Shown here one piece after another: positions 1-8,543 of a DNA stretch of 64,000 nucleotides. The stretch spans positions 3,130,001 through 3,194,000 of the forward strand of contig NZ_CP017075.1 in the NCBI RefSeq assembly GCF_001742225.1, written 5' to 3'. The stretch's first letter is position 1. Every line of letters begins with the position of its first letter. The notes below the pieces were generated by a model, which ran no database searches, had not been told where the DNA came from, and worked only from the letters and a program-made list of their open reading frames with translations. The position numbers and the translations under genes are program-made. This stretch comes from Novosphingobium resinovorum (GTDB lineage Bacteria; Pseudomonadota; Alphaproteobacteria; Sphingomonadales; Sphingomonadaceae).

Positions 1-15
1 CGCAGTCCACGCCCG

Positions 16-696
16 ATGAGCCGCTCCGGCCGCGATCCCGGCGAGCGGCTCAAGACAGCCAAGAAGCGCTCGACCAGTTCGGCGCGCTGGCTGACGCGCC
101 AGCTCAACGATCCTTACGTCAAGAAGGCCAAGGCCGACGGCTATCGCAGCCGCGCCGCTTATAAACTGCTGGAACTCGACGAGAAATTCGAGCTGTTCAA
201 GGGCGTGGAGCGCGCCGTCGATCTCGGTATCGCACCGGGAGGGTGGAGCCAGGTGCTGCGCCTGAAGCGGCCCAAGGCGAAGATCGTCGGCATCGATCTC
301 CTGCCCACCGACCCCATCGAGGGGGTCACCATCTTCGAGATGGATTTCATGGCGGACGCGGCCCCGGCGGCGCTCGACGCGGCGCTGGAGGGAGCGCCGG
401 ACCTCGTGTTGTCGGACATGGCGGCGAACACCGTGGGGCACAAGCAGACCGACCATCTGCGCACCATGGGCCTGGTTGAAACGGCGGCGGACTTCGCCAT
501 CCAGTACCTGGCACCCGGCGGGACGTTCCTGGCCAAGGTGCTGGCCGGGGGGACGGACACGCAGCTTCTGGCGCTGCTCAAGAAGCATTTCACCAGCGTC
601 AAGCACGCCAAGCCGCCCGCCAGCCGCAAGGATTCGTCCGAGTGGTATGTCATCGCCAAGGGCTTCAAGGGGCGCGGCGAGGCGGTTGAGGATTGA
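16..696 (+). CDS. rlmE: 23S rRNA 2'-O-methyltransferase RlmE (FtsJ/RrmJ)
   Basis: This protein of 226 aa matches RlmE, which methylates the 2'-O of a uridine in the 23S rRNA A-loop using S-adenosylmethionine. The SAM-binding loop is visible as DLGIAPGGW (residues 69-77; the family usually has DLGAAPGGW). The K-D-K-E catalytic set fits K50 (RAAYK), D134 (LSDMAAN), K174 (FLAKV) and E209 (SSEW). The length is slightly above the E. coli protein (about 209 aa) because of a basic N-terminal tail. The reading frame stays open to the left window edge, so the true start could lie outside; the ATG used here is the first one inside. The stop codon overlaps a strong candidate promoter for the next region. 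Confidence 0.93.
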   Translation: MSRSGRDPGERLKTAKKRSTSSARWLTRQLNDPYVKKAKADGYRSRAAYKLLELDEKFELFKGVERAVDLGIAPGGWSQVLRLKRPKAKIVGIDLLPTDPIEGVTIFEMDFMADAAPAALDAALEGAPDLVLSDMAANTVGHKQTDHLRTMGLVETAADFAIQYLAPGGTFLAKVLAGGTDTQLLALLKKHFTSVKHAKPPASRKDSSEWYVIAKGFKGRGEAVED

Positions 697-721
697 CATT
701 TTTCGCCAAATAGGTTATATG
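693..721 (+). promoter_or_regulatory. Near-consensus sigma70-type promoter at the rlmE stop codon
   Basis: TTGACA (693-698) is followed by a 17-base spacer and TATATG (716-721). The rlmE stop codon lies inside the -35 box. The same -35/-10 pair and spacing occur upstream of rpoB in this window. No clear protein gene starts within 200 bases downstream, so it probably drives a non-coding or leader RNA. Confidence 0.6.
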
Positions 722-728
722 GCCCAAC

Positions 729-1160
729 ATCCGGAGCAATGCAGATCACATTGCTTCGGTGTATCGGGTCGGCGTCGTGGGCCGGGATGCGGTTTCAAGC
801 CGCAGCTGTGCAAACCACGCGCCCATCGAAGACCCGGACTGTCTCTGCGCTACCGGAAACGCCGTCCATACGATCCTGCGACACACGGCAGGACTTGGGA
901 GGGCCATCCCGGATAGCCTTCGGCCGATAACGCTGCGAACCCTAACGATGGCCACATGGGACAAGTCCGATGGAATACAGGTCGAGCCGGGCTGCACCGT
1001 GAGTTACCCGGCCGCTCGCCAGAGCTTCACGGAAAACAAAACCCCGCGTCCCAGCTTGGACGCTCCCGACGCCGACCCGATGTTCTCGGTATTCGCGTTG
1101 ATTTCCCCGGCGTAATGGCCCGCACTCGCCAGCGGGTGTTTCCGCGTGTGCTAACTGCAC
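729..1160 (+). ncRNA. Candidate structured non-coding RNA (unidentified)
   Basis: This gap of about 700 bases between rlmE and the cytochrome c gene has no convincing gene. Transcription from the 693-721 promoter would begin near 729. A strong hairpin follows at once: CCGGAGCAATG (731-741) pairs with CATTGCTTCGG. Further hairpins are visible, for example GCGG..CCGC near 790-805 and GCCGGG..CCCGGC near 990-1015. A 55-codon frame starting at ATG 949 has fairly GC-rich third positions but no good ribosome site. I compared it by eye with RNase P, SRP, 6S and tmRNA hallmarks and found none. The 3' end is unknown. Confidence 0.3.
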
Positions 1161-1163
1161 GCA

Positions 1164-1290
1164 CAACCCCGTCATCCCAGCGAAGGCTGGGACCGCTGGC
1201 CGAGTAAAGCTCAACCCTCGGCAAGGCGTTTGAACGATAGTTGGCCGTAACAGGCCAGCGGTCCCAGCCTTCGCTGGGATGACGGGGTTG
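1164..1290. repeat. Perfect 37-base inverted repeat, REP/BIME-like
   Basis: The arms at 1164-1200 and 1254-1290 are exact reverse complements, separated by 53 bases. Each arm also folds on itself (CCCAGC..GCTGGG). The GTCATCCC core recurs in the palindrome at 20808-20841. Confidence 0.85.
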
Positions 1291-1326
1291 TTTGCAAGGT
1301 CGCGCCGAACTTGTCTCGTAAAGACG

Positions 1327-1369
1327 AAAACGGCCCGCTAGCGACTCGGCGGCGCTAGCGGACCGTTTT
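1327..1369 (-). terminator. Rho-independent terminator of the cytochrome c gene
   Basis: A 17-base stem (1327-1343 with 1353-1369, one G-T wobble) has a 9-base loop. On the minus strand it ends in TTTT, about 35 bases past the stop of the cytochrome c gene. It also has four T on the plus side, so it may act in both directions. Confidence 0.75.
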
Positions 1370-1402
1370 CAACCGGCGATCCCTTGAAGGGGCCGGATCG
1401 GG

Positions 1403-2014
1403 TTATTGCGCCGCCGCTTCGGACGCTTCCGGTGCGGCTTCACCCGCCGCAGGCGCTGCCGCAGCGTCGGCCGCCGGAGCCGCGTCTGCGGCCGGCAGCG
1501 GCAGGTTCGAGCCCTGCGAATTCAGGTAGGCGATGACGTTGGCGCGGTCTTCCGGCTTGGACAGACCGGCGAAGGTCATCTTGGTGCCGGGCGCGAAGGC
1601 CTTGGGGCTCTTGAGCCAGTCGTTCAGGCTGTCGAACGACCAGTTGCCGCCCTTGCTCTTGAGCGCGTCGGAGAACGCGAAGCCGCCCACGCCCTGGCCG
1701 ATCGCCTCGCCCACCACGCCGTGCAGGTTCGGGCCGATGCCGTTGGCGCCGCCCGCATTGATCGTGTGGCACGAGGTGCACTTGGCGAAAGTCGCCTCGC
1801 CCTTGGCCACGTCGGCGGCGGCGAGAAGCGTCGCGATCGGCGGATCGCCGCCGCCCGGGCCTTCCTCGGCCACACCTTCGACGGCATAGCCCGCAGTCTC
1901 CGGCGCGTGATGCTTGTCAGCCTGAAAATACATCGAACTGGCGATCGTCAGTCCCAGGCCGACGATGCCCGAAAAAAGAGTCCAACCGGCGATAGTATTG
2001 AAACGATCGTCCAT
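1403..2014 (-). CDS. Membrane-anchored class I cytochrome c (CycM-like)
   Basis: The protein is 203 aa, with an uncleaved-looking N-terminal membrane helix (about residues 8-28) followed by a periplasmic domain. The heme site CTSCH is at 79-83 and the distal ligand is Met146 in PGTKM. This layout matches membrane-bound cytochrome c552/CycM proteins that pass electrons from the bc1 complex to terminal oxidases. After the heme domain comes a low-complexity Ala/Pro/Glu-rich tail of about 35 residues, which is unusual and may be a flexible tether. It is divergently arranged from prephenate dehydratase and ends at its own terminator. Its electron-transfer partner is inferred, not seen. Confidence 0.88.
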   Translation of the reverse strand: MDDRFNTIAGWTLFSGIVGLGLTIASSMYFQADKHHAPETAGYAVEGVAEEGPGGGDPPIATLLAAADVAKGEATFAKCTSCHTINAGGANGIGPNLHGVVGEAIGQGVGGFAFSDALKSKGGNWSFDSLNDWLKSPKAFAPGTKMTFAGLSKPEDRANVIAYLNSQGSNLPLPAADAAPAADAAAAPAAGEAAPEASEAAAQ

Positions 2015-2149
2015 TCAGCATGCCCCGCGGTGATTATTCACTCATCCTGTTGGCTTCGGGCATTAATGTCCGCCTTGATCCAGCGCAAGTGCCGATACGG
2101 AATTCGGCCATTGCGCTTGTTCGCCACGCCGCCTAATCGCGCGCACGTC

Positions 2150-3049
2150 ATGCATGCTTATCCCCAGCCCGCCATCGCCCTCGTCGCCGAGATGGAAGCC
2201 GCCGCCCAGGCACAGCCCGCGCGCGCCGTCGCGTTTCAGGGCGCGCCGGGCTGCAACGGCCACCGCGCCGCGCTCGAATACGATGCCGGTTGCCTGCCGC
2301 TGCCGTGCTTCTCGTTCGAGGATGCGCTGGACGCGGTGAAGGAGGGGCGGGCCGACCGCGCGATCATCCCGATCGAGAATTCGCAGCACGGCCGCGTCGC
2401 CGACATCCACTTCCTGCTGCCCGAAAGCGGCTTGTCGATCGTGGGCGAGCATTTCACCCCGATCAGCCACGCACTGATGGCGCTGCCCGGCGCGAAAGGC
2501 CCGTTTTCGGCGGCCTACAGCCACCCGCAGGCGCTCGGCCAGTCGCGCCATTACTTGCGCGAGCGGGGCATCGTGCCGATGGCCTATGCCGACACCGCGG
2601 GCGCTGCGGCACTGGTGCGCGAGCAGGGCGACCCCGACGCCTGCGCCATCGCACCCCGGCTGGCGGCCGAACTCTACGGTCTCGACATCGTCGAGGACCG
2701 GGTGGAGGACGCCTCGGACAACACCACCCGCTTCGTGGTGCTGGCGCGCGAGCCGCTCGACCCGTTCGACCTCAAGGGCACGCAGGCGATGACGACCTTC
2801 ATCTTCGAGGTGAAGAACATCGCGGCGGCGCTCTACAAGGCGCTGGGCGGTTTCGCGACCAACGGCGTCAACATGACCAAGCTGGAGAGCTACCAGATCG
2901 GCGCCAGCTTCGCGGCGACGACTTTCTACGCCGATATCGAAGGCGCCCCCGGCGAGGCACGCATCGATTCGGCGCTGCAGGAGCTGGCGTTCCACTGCAA
3001 GTACGTGCGCCCGCTGGGGACGTACGAGCAGGCGCGCAAGCGGGGCTGA
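2150..3049 (+). CDS. pheA: Prephenate dehydratase
   Basis: The enzyme converts prephenate to phenylpyruvate in phenylalanine synthesis. The 299 aa protein has the catalytic dehydratase domain first (about residues 25-205), including the family TRF motif at 193-195 (DNTTRF). A C-terminal ACT regulatory domain follows (about 214-292) and normally binds phenylalanine for feedback inhibition. The ACT ligand motif reads LESYQ rather than the common ESRP. There is no chorismate mutase domain, so this is the monofunctional alphaproteobacterial type. The frame is open far upstream, but that part is antisense to the cytochrome gene; ATG 2150 is the first start clear of it. Confidence 0.92.
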   Translation: MHAYPQPAIALVAEMEAAAQAQPARAVAFQGAPGCNGHRAALEYDAGCLPLPCFSFEDALDAVKEGRADRAIIPIENSQHGRVADIHFLLPESGLSIVGEHFTPISHALMALPGAKGPFSAAYSHPQALGQSRHYLRERGIVPMAYADTAGAAALVREQGDPDACAIAPRLAAELYGLDIVEDRVEDASDNTTRFVVLAREPLDPFDLKGTQAMTTFIFEVKNIAAALYKALGGFATNGVNMTKLESYQIGASFAATTFYADIEGAPGEARIDSALQELAFHCKYVRPLGTYEQARKRG

Positions 3050-3175
3050 CCCCTCCACCACCCGCTACGCGTGTGGTCCCCCTCCCCATTCCTGCGGAAC
3101 GGGGAGGATTTGCCTGATCCTCCCTGTCGCGTGGCGATGGGGAGGTGGCAGTCGCGCAGCGACTGACGGAGGGGG
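3050..3175. repeat. Intergenic palindromic repeat, family B (copy 1)
   Basis: This GC-rich gap has paired blocks of the type CCTCCCCATTCCTGCGGAAC and CCTCCCTGTCGC..GCGATGGGGAGG. A second copy with the same modules lies at 10556-10675. No gene is visible here. Confidence 0.7.
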
Positions 3176-3208
3176 CCTTTCCCTGACACGACGAACCCTT
3201 TCAACCGC

Positions 3209-3910
3209 TTGCGCCGCACTTCCCGCCATGCAATCGTGCCGGGCGTGACGATTGGCGGGGGCACTGAAGCGGGTTCGGCCGCAGACGCGGCGCGGGACTG
3301 GAAGGCCGTGCGCGACGCGGCGGACATCCAGTTCACGCCGCTCCCGGACCCCAAGCCCGTTCCCCCCTCCGACATTCCCGAATGGCTCAAGGCGCTCGGC
3401 CGGTTGCTGGAGGCGATCTTCGCGCCGGTCGGCAAGCTGCTCGGCATGTCGTGGCCGGTGTTCCAGTGGATTCTCATCGCCGGAGCGGCGGCGCTGGCGC
3501 TGTTCATCCTCTGGCGCCTGCTGATCGAGCCTAGCCTCGACGCCTGGCGCAGCCGCCGTCCGAAGCTGGAGGAGGTCCACTGGACTCCGACGCAGGCCGA
3601 GGCGGTGGCGCTGCTGGAAGACGCCGACACCCTCGCCGCGCAGGGTCGCTATGGAGAGGCCGCGCATCTGCTGCTGCGGCGCAGCGTGCGCCAGATTTCC
3701 GACGCGCGGCCCGACTGGCTCCATCCCGCCAGCACCGCGCGCGAGATCGCCGTGCTGCCGATGCTGCCCGAGAGCGGCCGCAGCGCCTTCGCCGTGATCG
3801 CCGGGCGGGTCGAGCGTGCGCTGTTCGCGCTGCGGGATCTCGACGCGCAGGACTGGACCGCCGCCCGCACCGCTTATGCGCAGTTCGCGCAAGTCGAGCT
3901 TCGGGCATGA
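3209..3910 (+). CDS. DUF4129 domain membrane protein, first gene of the MoxR operon
   Basis: The protein is up to 233 aa. It has a periplasmic-looking N-terminal part, one strong membrane helix (about residues 82-104) and a cytoplasmic helical domain of the DUF4129 type, often found beside MoxR ATPases and transglutaminase-like proteins. The start is uncertain: there is no ATG in frame near the beginning. Candidates are TTG 3209, GTG 3236 and GTG 3245. The stop overlaps the next start as ATGA, so the two are translationally coupled. The molecular function of the domain is not known. Context suggests a part of a membrane-associated MoxR complex. Confidence 0.8.
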   Translation: MRRTSRHAIVPGVTIGGGTEAGSAADAARDWKAVRDAADIQFTPLPDPKPVPPSDIPEWLKALGRLLEAIFAPVGKLLGMSWPVFQWILIAGAAALALFILWRLLIEPSLDAWRSRRPKLEEVHWTPTQAEAVALLEDADTLAAQGRYGEAAHLLLRRSVRQISDARPDWLHPASTAREIAVLPMLPESGRSAFAVIAGRVERALFALRDLDAQDWTAARTAYAQFAQVELRA

Positions 3911-5226
3911 ACGTGAAGACGAAAGGCGTAGCAGTCGGCGCCAATCCGTTCTCGCTCTGGGCGGTGCTGGCGATGGTGGTGCTCGGCGCGCTGCTGTTCG
4001 TGGCGCTGCTGTGGATGATCGGCACCGGTATCGGCATGGGCACCGCCAACGACGGCAAGGCGCATGCGGAGGGCAAGGGCCTCAACGGCTATGCGGCGAT
4101 GGCCGACTACCTCGAACGGCGCGGCTTCGCGGTCGAGGCGACGCGCAATCCTGCGGCACTCAAAAGGCCGGGACTTCTGGTGCTTACCCCGCCCGCGATC
4201 ATCAAGGGCAAGGAGATCGACAAGATCGTCAGCGCCCGGCGCTCGATCGGGCCGACGCTGGTGATCGCGCCCAAGTGGCAGCCGATGCCGCCGATCCGCG
4301 AGCAGCGCGACAAGGCGAAGAAAGGCTGGGTGCGCCTCGGCGGCGAAAGCACGCTGGACTGGCCGGGATTCCTCGACGAACTGACGCTGAGCGACGATAC
4401 CTTGCCGAAAGCGCAGGCGGGCTGGCGGACCGACGGGATCGCCGGGACGCTGCCCACCGGCACCGTGCAGGCGGGCAAGGGCGAGGGGCTGGTGCCGCTT
4501 GCCGTCAGCCGCGACGGCAAGCTGGTGCTGGCGGGCTTCATGGACGACGGTGGCCGCTACGACGGCCTCGACGCGATGGCGCAGGACGGCCAGCACTATA
4601 TCGAGGGCGAGGACTACGACGAAGGGCGCTATCCGGTGGTCATGGTCTTCGAGCCGGACCTCCTCGACAACTACGGGATGGCCCGGATCGAGAGCGCGCA
4701 GCTGGCCGAAGCTCTGGTGCGCGCCACCGGGGTCAGGCCGGGCGGCGCTGTCGTGTTCGACATGACCCTGCCCGGCTACGGCCATGCGCAGAACCTGCTG
4801 ACGCTCGCCTTCACGCCGCCGTTCCTTGCCGCGACGCTGTGCCTGTTGCTGGCGGCGGTGGCGGTGGGCTGGCGCGCGTTCCTGCGCTTCGGGCCGCTGC
4901 TGGTGCCCGAGCGGGCCATCGCCTTCGGCAAGCGCGCGCTGGTGAGCAATGCTGCCGGGCTGGTGCGCCGCACGCGCCGTTTCCACCTGCTCGGCCCGCC
5001 TTACGCCGACCGCGCGCGGGAACGGCTGGTCGCGGCGCTGGCCCTGCCGCGCGGCGTGGATGCCGAGCACACCGACGCCGCCATCGACCGGGCGCTTGCC
5101 GCGCGCGGGGCTGATGGTGAGCCCTTCTCCGTGATCGCCGCCCGCCTCCATGCGGCCGGGCGTTCGCACGATCTCCTCAAGGCCGCGCGCGATCTCCACG
5201 CGCTCGAAAGGACGCTGACCCGATGA
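3907..5226 (+). CDS. DUF4350 domain membrane protein
   Basis: The protein is 439 aa. An N-terminal membrane helix (about residues 17-43) is followed by a large extracytoplasmic domain with a DUF4350/GldG-like look: a segment reads [15 protein letters not shown], then hydrophobic beta strands such as LLVLTPP. A second helix lies near residues 297-318, and a cytoplasmic tail ends the protein. It overlaps DUF4129 upstream and the MoxR gene downstream by four bases each (ATGA). DUF4350 proteins are regular companions of MoxR and DUF58 genes. The domain is thought to bind a ligand or protein, but no catalytic residues are known. Confidence 0.82.
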   Translation: MNVKTKGVAVGANPFSLWAVLAMVVLGALLFVALLWMIGTGIGMGTANDGKAHAEGKGLNGYAAMADYLERRGFAVEATRNPAALKRPGLLVLTPPAIIKGKEIDKIVSARRSIGPTLVIAPKWQPMPPIREQRDKAKKGWVRLGGESTLDWPGFLDELTLSDDTLPKAQAGWRTDGIAGTLPTGTVQAGKGEGLVPLAVSRDGKLVLAGFMDDGGRYDGLDAMAQDGQHYIEGEDYDEGRYPVVMVFEPDLLDNYGMARIESAQLAEALVRATGVRPGGAVVFDMTLPGYGHAQNLLTLAFTPPFLAATLCLLLAAVAVGWRAFLRFGPLLVPERAIAFGKRALVSNAAGLVRRTRRFHLLGPPYADRARERLVAALALPRGVDAEHTDAAIDRALAARGADGEPFSVIAARLHAAGRSHDLLKAARDLHALERTLTR

Positions 5227-6194
5227 CCGAGACTGCACCCGATATCGCACAAGTAGGCGCGCTCGCGCAGGCGATCCGCGCCGAAGTGGGCAAGGGCGTG
5301 ATCGGGCAGGCCGAGACGATCGAGCATCTGCTGATCGCGCTGATGGCGCGCGGCCATGTACTGCTGGAAGGACCTCCGGGGACCGCCAAGACCTTCCTTG
5401 CGCAGTGCTTCGCGGCGACGCTGGGGCTGGACTTCGGGCGCATCCAGTTCACGCCGGACCTGATGCCGGGCGACATTCTCGGCTCCAACCTGTTCAACTT
5501 CCAGACCAGCCAGTTCACCCTGACGCACGGCCCGATCTTCTGCGACCTGCTGCTGGCGGACGAGATCAACCGCACCCCGCCCAAGACGCAGGCCGCGCTG
5601 CTCGAAGCGATGCAGGAGCGCCGCGTGACGCTGGACGGCACCGCGCATCCGCTGCCGCCGCACTTCACCGTGGTCGCCACGCAGAACCCCATCGAGAGCC
5701 AGGGCGTCTACCCGCTGCCCGAGGCGCAGCTCGATCGCTTCCTGTTCAAGGTGCTGGTCGATTATCCCAGCGCCGAGGAGGAGCGTCGCATCGTCGCGCG
5801 CTATGGCGAGAATCGCGGTGCGCCGACACCGGCGGAGGTGGGCATCGTCACGGTCACGACCCCTGCGCAGCTGGAAGCGGTGACGCGGGCAGTGGCCTCG
5901 GTGAAGCTGGCGGACAGTGTCACCGACTACATCGTGCGCCTCGTGCGTGCGACCCGCGAGTCTGCGGACCTGTCGAGCGGTGCCTCCCCCCGCGCCGCCG
6001 TGTTGCTGGCCGGTGCCGCCCGCGCCCGCGCCGCGCTCGATGGGCGCGACTACGTGGTGCCCGATGATGTGAAGGCACTGGCGACTTCGGTGCTGCGCCA
6101 TCGCCTGCTGCTCAGCCCGGCGGCCGAGATCGAGGGCAAGCAGGTCGAGGCGCTGGTCGCCCAGCTGGTCGAGCAGACCGAAGCGCCGCGCTGA
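5223..6194 (+). CDS. MoxR-family AAA+ ATPase
   Basis: The protein is 323 aa, the usual MoxR length. Walker A is GPPGTAKT (50-57), Walker B is LLLADE (109-114), and a sensor-1 region reads VVATQNP. The C-terminal AAA lid contains the family-typical SPRA segment (GASPRA). MoxR proteins act as chaperones that insert metals or activate partner proteins bearing von Willebrand-like domains. Here the DUF58 protein encoded next is the expected partner. The gene overlaps the upstream one as ATGA and ends four bases before the DUF58 start. Confidence 0.93.
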   Translation: MTETAPDIAQVGALAQAIRAEVGKGVIGQAETIEHLLIALMARGHVLLEGPPGTAKTFLAQCFAATLGLDFGRIQFTPDLMPGDILGSNLFNFQTSQFTLTHGPIFCDLLLADEINRTPPKTQAALLEAMQERRVTLDGTAHPLPPHFTVVATQNPIESQGVYPLPEAQLDRFLFKVLVDYPSAEEERRIVARYGENRGAPTPAEVGIVTVTTPAQLEAVTRAVASVKLADSVTDYIVRLVRATRESADLSSGASPRAAVLLAGAARARAALDGRDYVVPDDVKALATSVLRHRLLLSPAAEIEGKQVEALVAQLVEQTEAPR

Positions 6195-6198
6195 TCCG

Positions 6199-7527
6199 GT
6201 GAAGTTTGCCTTCGCCCCGATAGTCCCGACGGCCCGCGCGGCGGTGACGCTGGCGGCGATCGCGCCGGTCGCGCTGGTGATCGCGGCGGCGAGCCCGGAC
6301 TTGTGGGTGATCGCGCCGGTCGCGGGGCTCGCCGTGCTGGTGCTGGTGGTGATCGATGCACTGCTTGGCGGCCGGGTCGCGGACCTTCGGGTTACGGTGC
6401 CCGGCGACGTCGAAGTCGGCGCCGAGGGCCGGATGGAGGCCGCAGTCGCGCTGCGCTCCGGCAGGCCCTCGCGCGCGGAACTGGCGCTGGAGTGCGACCC
6501 GCGCCTCGCACCCGGCGGGCGGCTGGTGTTTCCGCTCACCGCCGGTGATGGCGGCTGGCTTGGCTCCGGCACCTTCACGCCCTCGCGTCGCGGCACCGGC
6601 AAGGTTACCCGCGCATGGCTGCGCTGGACCGGGCCGCTGGGCCTCGGCGCGCGGCAGTTGGCGGGGACTCTGGACGAGACGGTGCGGGTCTGGCCCAACG
6701 TCGCCGCCGTGCGCTCCCCCACGCTGCAGACGTTCCTCAAGGATGCGCAATATGGCCTGCTTGCCCGCCGCATCCGGGGCGAGGGGACGCAGTTCGAATC
6801 GCTCGCCGAGTACCAGCCCGGCATGGATCGGCGCCGGATCGACTGGAAATCGTCGGCCCGTCACGTCCACCTCTATGCCAAGGAATACGAGGTCGAGCGC
6901 AACAACCAGATCGTCTTCGCCTTCGACTGCGGGCAGGCGATGTGCGAGCCGATCGCCGGGATGCCCCGCCTCGATCGCGCGGTCTCGGCGGCGCTGGCGA
7001 CCGCTTTCGTGGCGCTCAAGGGCGGCGACCGGGTCTCGCTGTTCGGCTTCGCTTCGCGGCCCGAGGTGGCGACGCCCTTCGTCACCGCCAGCAGCGAGTT
7101 CCACCGCCTACAGCGCGCGGCGGCGGGGCTGGAGTACCGCACGGAGGAGCCCAACTTCACCCTTGCGCTGGCGACGCTCGCGGGAAGGCTGCAGCGCCGC
7201 TCGCTGATCGTGATCTTCTCCGACTTTTCCGACCCCACCAGCGCCGAACTGATGATCGAAAGCATCGGACGGTTGGTGTCGCGCCATGTCGTCCTGTTCG
7301 TGACGATGGCGGACGAGGAACTGGAGACGCTGTCCACCGCCGAGCCCGACGACATGGAAGTGCTGTCGATGGCGGTCGCCGCCGATGGCCTGCTACGCCA
7401 GCGCGCGGTCGTCACCCGGCGGCTGCGGCAGATCGGCGTCGATGTGATCGAGGCGCCCTGGCGGCAGGTCGGCACCCGGCTGATCGATGCCTACCTTGCC
7501 ATCAAGCGTTCGGGAGCGATCGGATGA
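6199..7527 (+). CDS. DUF58 domain protein (von Willebrand A-like partner of MoxR)
   Basis: The protein is 442 aa and starts at GTG. Two N-terminal membrane helices (about residues 9-55) are followed by a beta-rich region. The DUF58 signature appears around residues 190-235 (EGTQFESLAEYQPGMD, then RRIDWKSSAR). The VWA-like fold after it would carry a metal site, but the expected DxSxS motif reads DCGQA, so the MIDAS site is probably degenerate. That variant is common among DUF58 proteins. The gene lies between MoxR and the SpoIIM-like gene and overlaps the latter as ATGA. Confidence 0.9.
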   Translation: MKFAFAPIVPTARAAVTLAAIAPVALVIAAASPDLWVIAPVAGLAVLVLVVIDALLGGRVADLRVTVPGDVEVGAEGRMEAAVALRSGRPSRAELALECDPRLAPGGRLVFPLTAGDGGWLGSGTFTPSRRGTGKVTRAWLRWTGPLGLGARQLAGTLDETVRVWPNVAAVRSPTLQTFLKDAQYGLLARRIRGEGTQFESLAEYQPGMDRRRIDWKSSARHVHLYAKEYEVERNNQIVFAFDCGQAMCEPIAGMPRLDRAVSAALATAFVALKGGDRVSLFGFASRPEVATPFVTASSEFHRLQRAAAGLEYRTEEPNFTLALATLAGRLQRRSLIVIFSDFSDPTSAELMIESIGRLVSRHVVLFVTMADEELETLSTAEPDDMEVLSMAVAADGLLRQRAVVTRRLRQIGVDVIEAPWRQVGTRLIDAYLAIKRSGAIG

Positions 7528-8543
7528 ACGCGATATCGAATGCCGCCATCGAAAGCGCCGCGCTGCGTTCCGACCGCTTCCGGCTGGAGCGCGAGGCGGA
7601 CTGGCAGCGGCTCGAGAATATCGTCGTGCGCATGGAGAAGGGGCGCCTGCGCGGCATCTCGGACGAGGACCTGCTGGCGCTGCCCGGCCTCTATCGCACC
7701 GTCGCGTCCAGCCTCTCGATCGCGCGCGAAACCTCGCTCGATGCGGCGACGCTGGGCTATCTGGAATCGCTGGTGCAGCGGGCGTGGTTCGTGGTCTACG
7801 GCCCGCGCTCGTCGTTGTGGGAGTGGCTGCGCGGGTTCCTCGGCGGCGGCTGGAGCCGGGCGGTGCGCGGCATCGGCTTCGAGATCGGCATCGCCCTGCT
7901 CGTCATGGTGGCGGGCGCGGTGGTCGGCTGGCTGCTCGTTTCGCACGATCCCGAATGGTACTTCGCCCTGATGGGCCGCGAGATGGCGGGCGAGCGCGTC
8001 CCCGGCGCCAGCGCCGATGCGCTGCGCGGCACGATCTTCGGCAATACCGAGAAGACGGGCATGAGCATTTTCGCTGCCCAACTGTTCAGCAATAATGCGC
8101 AAGTCTCGATCCTCGCCTTTGCGCTCGGTTTTGCGCTCGGAATTCCGTCGCTGCTGCTGCTGGTCCATAATCTCGCCGGGCTGGGGGCGATGGGCTGGGT
8201 CTACTGGAAGGCGGGGTTGCTGCTCGACTTCGCGGGCTGGATCAGCATCCACGGCACGACCGAGCTGTTCGCGATCCTGCTCTCGGGCGCGGCGGGGCTG
8301 CATGTCGGGCGCGCGATCGCCTTTCCCGGGAACCGCCCGGTGCTGACCGCGACCGCCGAGGCCGGGCGCCGCGCGGCGGTGGTGATGGTGGGCGTGGTGC
8401 TGATGCTCGTCGTCGCCGCGCTGCTGGAGGGCTTTGCGCGCCAGCTGGTCGACCAGACGCCGGCGCGCCTGGCCGTCGGCGGGTTCATGCTGCTGGCGTG
8501 GAGCGCCTACTTCTTCGCCTATCGCGGGAGGGCCGGGCGATGA
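7524..8543 (+). CDS. Stage II sporulation protein M-like integral membrane protein
   Basis: The protein is 339 aa. A soluble N-terminal helical part (about 110 residues) is followed by about five to six membrane helices. The conserved SpoIIM core is visible as NNAQVSILAFALGFALG followed by a loop and HNLAGLGAMG. In spore formers SpoIIM helps engulfment; in non-sporulating proteobacteria this family sits in MoxR operons and its task is unknown. The frame is open upstream, antisense-like over DUF58. ATG 7524 is chosen because it makes the ATGA overlap seen at every other junction of this operon. Confidence 0.87.
   Translation: MNAISNAAIESAALRSDRFRLEREADWQRLENIVVRMEKGRLRGISDEDLLALPGLYRTVASSLSIARETSLDAATLGYLESLVQRAWFVVYGPRSSLWEWLRGFLGGGWSRAVRGIGFEIGIALLVMVAGAVVGWLLVSHDPEWYFALMGREMAGERVPGASADALRGTIFGNTEKTGMSIFAAQLFSNNAQVSILAFALGFALGIPSLLLLVHNLAGLGAMGWVYWKAGLLLDFAGWISIHGTTELFAILLSGAAGLHVGRAIAFPGNRPVLTATAEAGRRAAVVMVGVVLMLVVAALLEGFARQLVDQTPARLAVGGFMLLAWSAYFFAYRGRAGR

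Noticed and set aside
1503..1523. A GGTTCGAGCC stretch that looks like a tRNA T-arm
   Set aside because: It lies inside the cytochrome c coding region, and no cloverleaf can be formed around it. I found no tRNA in the window.
1406..2149. An upstream extension of the prephenate dehydratase frame
   Set aside because: It is antisense to the cytochrome c gene. The dehydratase domain begins only after ATG 2150.
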